Below, in pieces: positions 5,841-8,885 of a DNA stretch of 8,885 nucleotides. Source of the stretch: JADHUC01 sp964617665 (lineage in GTDB: Bacteria > Planctomycetota > Planctomycetia > Pirellulales > Pirellulaceae); contig CAZUAH010000568.1 in the NCBI GenBank assembly GCA_964617665.1, positions 1-8,885 on the forward strand. Reading direction: 5' to 3'. The notes under the pieces are model-generated. The model saw nothing but the letters and a program-made list of their open reading frames with translations, was not told where the DNA came from and did no database searches. The translations under genes and the position numbers were made by a program. Numbering within the stretch: position 1 is the stretch's first letter; each line of letters opens with the position of its first letter.

Positions 5841-7823
5841 ATGGATACGTGCTTGTTCGCAGCGATCGGAGGTTCGACCGGGACGCTGGGGATGATCCTG
5901 GCGGTCATCATGGGACTTGGGATCGTCTATCTGGGCCACGAACTGGGGCATGTCCTTGCGGCGAAGGCCTGTCGAGTGAAGCTGGCAAGGTACTATTTCG
6001 GCTTCGATAGCGCGGCGGACCCGCGCAACTTCGCTGTGAAGCCCGTCTGGCAGCGAATGGTCATCATCCTCTCCGGTGCGCTGATGAACCTGCTGCTGGC
6101 GGTGGCGTTCACGGCCGTTGCCTACCGGTACCCCCTCAGCTACACGCCGTGTGTTATCGGAGGCACGGCGCCCGGTACCCCGGCTTGGGAATTGGGACTT
6201 CAGCCGGGAGACAAGATCCTGCAAATCGGCCGTTCCGGAAGACCGAATGAGCATTTGCGGTTCTACAAGGATCTGTTGCCGGCGGTCATGCTCCACGGAT
6301 CGGCCACGGAAATGGAGTTGCTGATTCGAGGCCATGGTCTTCAGCAGCCGCAATGGGTTGCGATCCAACCGAGCGCCTCTCACCCGGACGTCGGCCGGCG
6401 AGCAAGAATTGGTGTGCGTCCCCCGAGCACTACGAAGCTGTCGCACGTGCGGCCGGCGAAGGGCGACCCATGGGGCGATGCCGGCCACCAGGCTTTGCAG
6501 GCTGGCGACGAGATCGTAGCCGTAAACCAAATGCCATTGCCGCGGGATGAACAGACGGGCGAGATTTCGAGCCACCATTTGGAGGCCATTTTCGCCCGGC
6601 ACATGACGGAAGCGCTCACGTTGACCGCCGAACGTCGAATTGACTCTGGCGAGAATGATTCAGCTTCGTCGGCGCGACAATTTGACGTGATTCTGCCGCC
6701 GACCAAGATGCGCGGCCTGGGATTGGCGATGCAGATCGGCCCCATCGTCCAGGTGCGGGCCGGTAGCCGCGCGCACGAAGCGGGGTTCCGCCCGGGCGAT
6801 GTGCTCGTAACGGTCAACGGCGAAGATGTGGGCGACCCAATGACGATTGCGCAGCGGTTGTTGCCGTTGATCGGCGAGGAAATCGAGATCGGCGTGCAAC
6901 GCGAGGGAGCCGAGGAGCCCGTCACTCTTCGCGTCACTCCTCAACCACCGGCGACGTATGAAGGCAACTTCGGCCCTGGCCGCCCACTCGCATTGGAGTC
7001 GCTCGGACTGGGCCTGCGCGTCGAGAACGTAGTCCAATCCGTGGACCCGGACGGACCTGCTTCTCAGGCCGGGCTGCGCGCGGGTGACGAGATCGCTGAA
7101 ATACGGTTTCTGGCGACCGATGCAACGCAGCGCGAGAAGATGGTCGGGCTTTTCGGGCGGCAGTTCGATCGGTGGATCGAATTGAGCGACGAGTCCCCGA
7201 ACTGGGTACACATCCACAATCTGCTGCAAGCATCTAGTGCAGGAATGGAAGTCGAAGTGACCTATTATCAGCAGGACGCGACCTATACAGCCCGGATCGC
7301 CCCCGTCGAATCCGACATCTGGTTTCACGCGGATCGCGGATTGACGTTTGCGGGCCACAGTCAAGTACACCTCGCGGCTTCATGGAGTGAGGCTTTGGCG
7401 TTAGGCGTTCGCGACACGCGTGAGATTCTTGGCGACGCGGTTGCTGTTCTTCAGAGGCTTGCCACCGGACGAATTCGGCGGACGAGTCTGGGCGGCCCAA
7501 TCAAGATAACTGCGGTCGGCGTTGCAGAATCTTCGCAAGGTCTGCCGCGTTTGTTGATTTTCTTGGCCTTTGTCAGCGTCAACTATGCGGTCTTTTGCTG
7601 TCTGCCCATTCCCGGTTTGGACGGTGGGCACTTGCTGTTTCTGGCCGTCGAAGGGATACGGCGAAAACCCGTTGGCCGAACGGTCCAACTTCTCCTCATT
7701 GCCGTCAGCCTGGTCGGTTTTCTGTTTCTTGCTTGCGCGCTGGTCTTGCCGTGTCTCAGCCAGTTGCTCCGTCTGATCGGGCTGATTCGCGCGAGAAAAG
7801 AAACTCCACCGGACGAAGTGTAG
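5841..7823 (+). CDS. Site-2-type intramembrane metalloprotease (M50/RseP-like) with about four PDZ domains
   Basis: Predicted inner-membrane zinc protease of 660 residues that cuts membrane-anchored substrates within the bilayer; RseP-type relatives cleave anti-sigma factors and signal-peptide remnants. The first membrane segment (~17-40) carries the zinc motif HELGH (33-37). The second (~72-95) has SGALMN, matching the conserved G-x3-N. Four PDZ-like repeats follow, recognised by their Gly-Asp-hydrophobic cores: LGLQPGDKILQIG (118-130), ALQAGDEIVAVN (218-229), AGFRPGDVLVTVNGE (314-328) and AGLRAGDEIAEI (410-421). Near the C-terminus, LGGPIKI (550-556) and NYAVFCCLPIPGLDGGHLLF (581-600) supply the second half of the active site, with Asp594 as a metal ligand, followed by a last membrane segment (~614-640). 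All catalytic motifs are intact. E. coli RseP is about 450 residues with two PDZ domains, so this protein has an enlarged periplasmic part. Substrate unknown. Confidence 0.9.
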   Translation: MDTCLFAAIGGSTGTLGMILAVIMGLGIVYLGHELGHVLAAKACRVKLARYYFGFDSAADPRNFAVKPVWQRMVIILSGALMNLLLAVAFTAVAYRYPLSYTPCVIGGTAPGTPAWELGLQPGDKILQIGRSGRPNEHLRFYKDLLPAVMLHGSATEMELLIRGHGLQQPQWVAIQPSASHPDVGRRARIGVRPPSTTKLSHVRPAKGDPWGDAGHQALQAGDEIVAVNQMPLPRDEQTGEISSHHLEAIFARHMTEALTLTAERRIDSGENDSASSARQFDVILPPTKMRGLGLAMQIGPIVQVRAGSRAHEAGFRPGDVLVTVNGEDVGDPMTIAQRLLPLIGEEIEIGVQREGAEEPVTLRVTPQPPATYEGNFGPGRPLALESLGLGLRVENVVQSVDPDGPASQAGLRAGDEIAEIRFLATDATQREKMVGLFGRQFDRWIELSDESPNWVHIHNLLQASSAGMEVEVTYYQQDATYTARIAPVESDIWFHADRGLTFAGHSQVHLAASWSEALALGVRDTREILGDAVAVLQRLATGRIRRTSLGGPIKITAVGVAESSQGLPRLLIFLAFVSVNYAVFCCLPIPGLDGGHLLFLAVEGIRRKPVGRTVQLLLIAVSLVGFLFLACALVLPCLSQLLRLIGLIRARKETPPDEV

Positions 7824-7863
7824 GGCAAGCCAAGTTGCGTGGATACGGACTGGAGAATCCGAA
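7824..7863. other. 40-base gap between convergent genes 4 and 5
   Basis: The stop codons of gene 4 and gene 5 face each other across 40 bases. I find no stable stem followed by a T-run, so no intrinsic terminator can be supported. Transcripts from both sides probably overlap or end by another mechanism. Confidence 0.5.
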
Positions 7864-8631
7864 TCAATCGGACAGCAATTCCGCCAAGTAGTTGTGCGAG
7901 GGGTATGGGTGACCGGTATGCTGTGTGAAGCCTTCTGCGTAGGCCGCTCCGATTTCCTTTCCTCGGGCGGCGCTCCATCGTTCGCAACTGTCCAGGTACT
8001 CGTCGATACCGTGTTGTTTCAGCAGCCAGGATCGCTGGCTTGCGTGGCAGGCGAGCATCTGCTTCTTCAGTTCGTACGTTGATGTGATGTCGACGACGAA
8101 TCCCGGCTCGACGCGGTTGCCGAAATGATCGGTCCCCTCGACCGGATCCACGTAGTACAAGTGCGGGATCTTGTCCAACGGCGCGGCTGGCGCGCCCTCG
8201 GCGTTCGTCGCATAGTTGGGCACGGACGCATTGAAACATGCATCGCGCACGAGGTGACTTGTGATTTCATGGTCACTCATATAGTCCACCGCTGGCGCCG
8301 TGATCACGACGTCGGGACGAACCCGCCGCAGGAATTCGGTCACGCGAAGGCGCGACGGATTGTCCAGCACAATGAACAGGTCCCGGAACTCCAGGCAGAA
8401 GTAATCGGCGTCGATCAACGCGGCCGATTCCCTTGCCTCGGCGCGACGAACGTCGGCAATCTCTTCCGGCCCCAACTCCACACTGCCGCAGTCGCCCGGC
8501 GTCATCGTGGCGATCGTGATTGACGCCCCGGCCTGTTTTAGCCGCGCCAGAGTTCCCGCGCATTGGAACTCGACATCGTCAGGATGTGCATGGATTGCGA
8601 GGATGCGAGGCGGATTTGAATTTCCAGACAT
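7864..8631 (-). CDS. PIG-L/LmbE-family N-acetylglucosaminyl deacetylase-like protein
   Basis: Predicted cytoplasmic zinc-dependent deacetylase of 255 residues that removes acetyl groups from N-acetylated sugars or conjugates, the family reaction of PIG-L, MshB and BshB. The hallmark AHPDD is at residues 15-19 (His16 and Asp19 ligands; first Asp of DD the usual base). DYMSDHEITSH at 116-126 supplies the third metal ligand, likely His126. The Rossmann-like start (RILAIHAHPDDVEFQCAGTLARL) and the GDCGS and YVDP segments also fit. Length is normal for the family. The start at 8631 (MSGNS) is chosen over 8709 because it places the first strand at the N-terminus, as is typical, and has GGGA eight bases upstream. 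No signal peptide is seen. It is transcribed toward gene 4. Which sugar it acts on is unknown; roles in glycan breakdown or in making a thiol cofactor are both open. Confidence 0.9.
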   Translation of the reverse strand: MSGNSNPPRILAIHAHPDDVEFQCAGTLARLKQAGASITIATMTPGDCGSVELGPEEIADVRRAEARESAALIDADYFCLEFRDLFIVLDNPSRLRVTEFLRRVRPDVVITAPAVDYMSDHEITSHLVRDACFNASVPNYATNAEGAPAAPLDKIPHLYYVDPVEGTDHFGNRVEPGFVVDITSTYELKKQMLACHASQRSWLLKQHGIDEYLDSCERWSAARGKEIGAAYAEGFTQHTGHPYPSHNYLAELLSD

Positions 8632-8885
8632 CGTCGTTCCCAAGTTGCGAGGATTCGGTTGGATTCCGGATCGTATGTCCGTGGACGTGAAGCGCCTGCT
8701 GCCGGGCAATCATGACCGGAATAGGAATTATAGACACCATTCGAGAAACATGGCCACTCCGACGGCCAAAAGGCCCTCGTCCTACCGACGTGATCCACGA
8801 CGCCAGGGTGTATTTCCCTGCCGGCCTCTCCACAGCGCACGCACGAAGAACGCGTGAGGTTTGTGATTGCAGTAAATCACGGGAT
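8632..8885. other. Right-edge region without a supported gene
   Basis: This holds the leader and likely promoter of the PIG-L gene, then about 130 bases to the window end. Open frames here on both strands show no recognisable motif and no good ribosome site. A perfect 6-base inverted repeat (GTGATT, six-base spacer, AATCAC) lies at 8863-8880 and could be an operator half-site pair, without further support. Confidence 0.4.
8727..8756 (-). promoter_or_regulatory. Sigma-70-like promoter for the PIG-L gene
   Basis: On the minus strand a perfect -10 hexamer TATAAT (8727-8732) is preceded by an 18-base spacer and a -35-like TGGCCA (8751-8756, four of six matches to TTGACA). Transcription would begin near 8720, leaving a leader of about 90 bases before the start codon at 8631. 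In this GC-rich setting an exact TATAAT is uncommon, but promoter prediction in planctomycete-like genomes is unreliable. Confidence 0.45.

Noticed and set aside
5777..6010. 77-residue open frame overlapping the M50 start
   Set aside because: It shifts frame across the HELGH coding region and has no features of its own.
7583..8239. 218-residue minus-strand open frame spanning the gene 4/gene 5 junction
   Set aside because: It is a shadow of two well-supported genes with an Arg-rich composition and no domain.
1..8885. CRISPR array, tRNA, rRNA, transposase or phage genes
   Set aside because: No regularly spaced repeats, cloverleaf, rRNA-like stretches or transposase/integrase motifs were seen on reading both strands.

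Overview
The window is from a GC-rich bacterium and most resembles a planctomycete. The evidence is several secreted glycan-active enzymes without SusC/SusD partners, a large multi-PDZ site-2 protease, a PIG-L deacetylase, and a palindromic intergenic repeat of the type whose translation reads GEAPAEP/GSAGASPSR, which I associate with planctomycete genomes. This assignment is an inference from gene content and style; there is no rRNA or other marker in the window.

Layout, left to right. Positions 1-371 hold no gene I can support. Gene 1 (372-1364, +) is a secreted five-bladed beta-propeller glycosidase-like protein. A palindromic repeat (1380-1447) lies in the short gap where gene 1 converges with gene 2 (1467-3518, -), a secreted TIM-barrel glycosidase-like protein related to the GH106 type. 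Gene 2 is divergent from gene 3 (start chosen at 3702, end 5771, +), a secreted LamG plus beta-propeller plus beta-sandwich glycosidase-like protein. The 183-base divergent gap carries a long, nearly perfect hairpin ending four bases before the gene 3 Shine-Dalgarno. Gene 4 (5841-7823, +) follows after 69 bases and is an intramembrane M50 protease with about four PDZ domains. Gene 5 (7864-8631, -) converges on gene 4 and is a PIG-L/LmbE deacetylase with a plausible sigma-70-like promoter upstream. The right edge has no supported gene.

Genes 1-3 look like a small set for degrading an exported or extracellular glycan: two propeller enzymes of the GH43/GH32/GH117 fold group and one rhamnosidase-like barrel, all with signal peptides. 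Gene 5 could deacetylate an N-acetylated sugar, and gene 4 could belong to envelope signalling or proteolysis. A functional link of genes 4 and 5 to the glycosidases rests only on adjacency. I did not find a clearly new multi-gene system. The items most worth a second look are the hairpin before gene 3, the apparently circularly permuted LamG domain of gene 3, the four-PDZ protease, and the two repeat elements.
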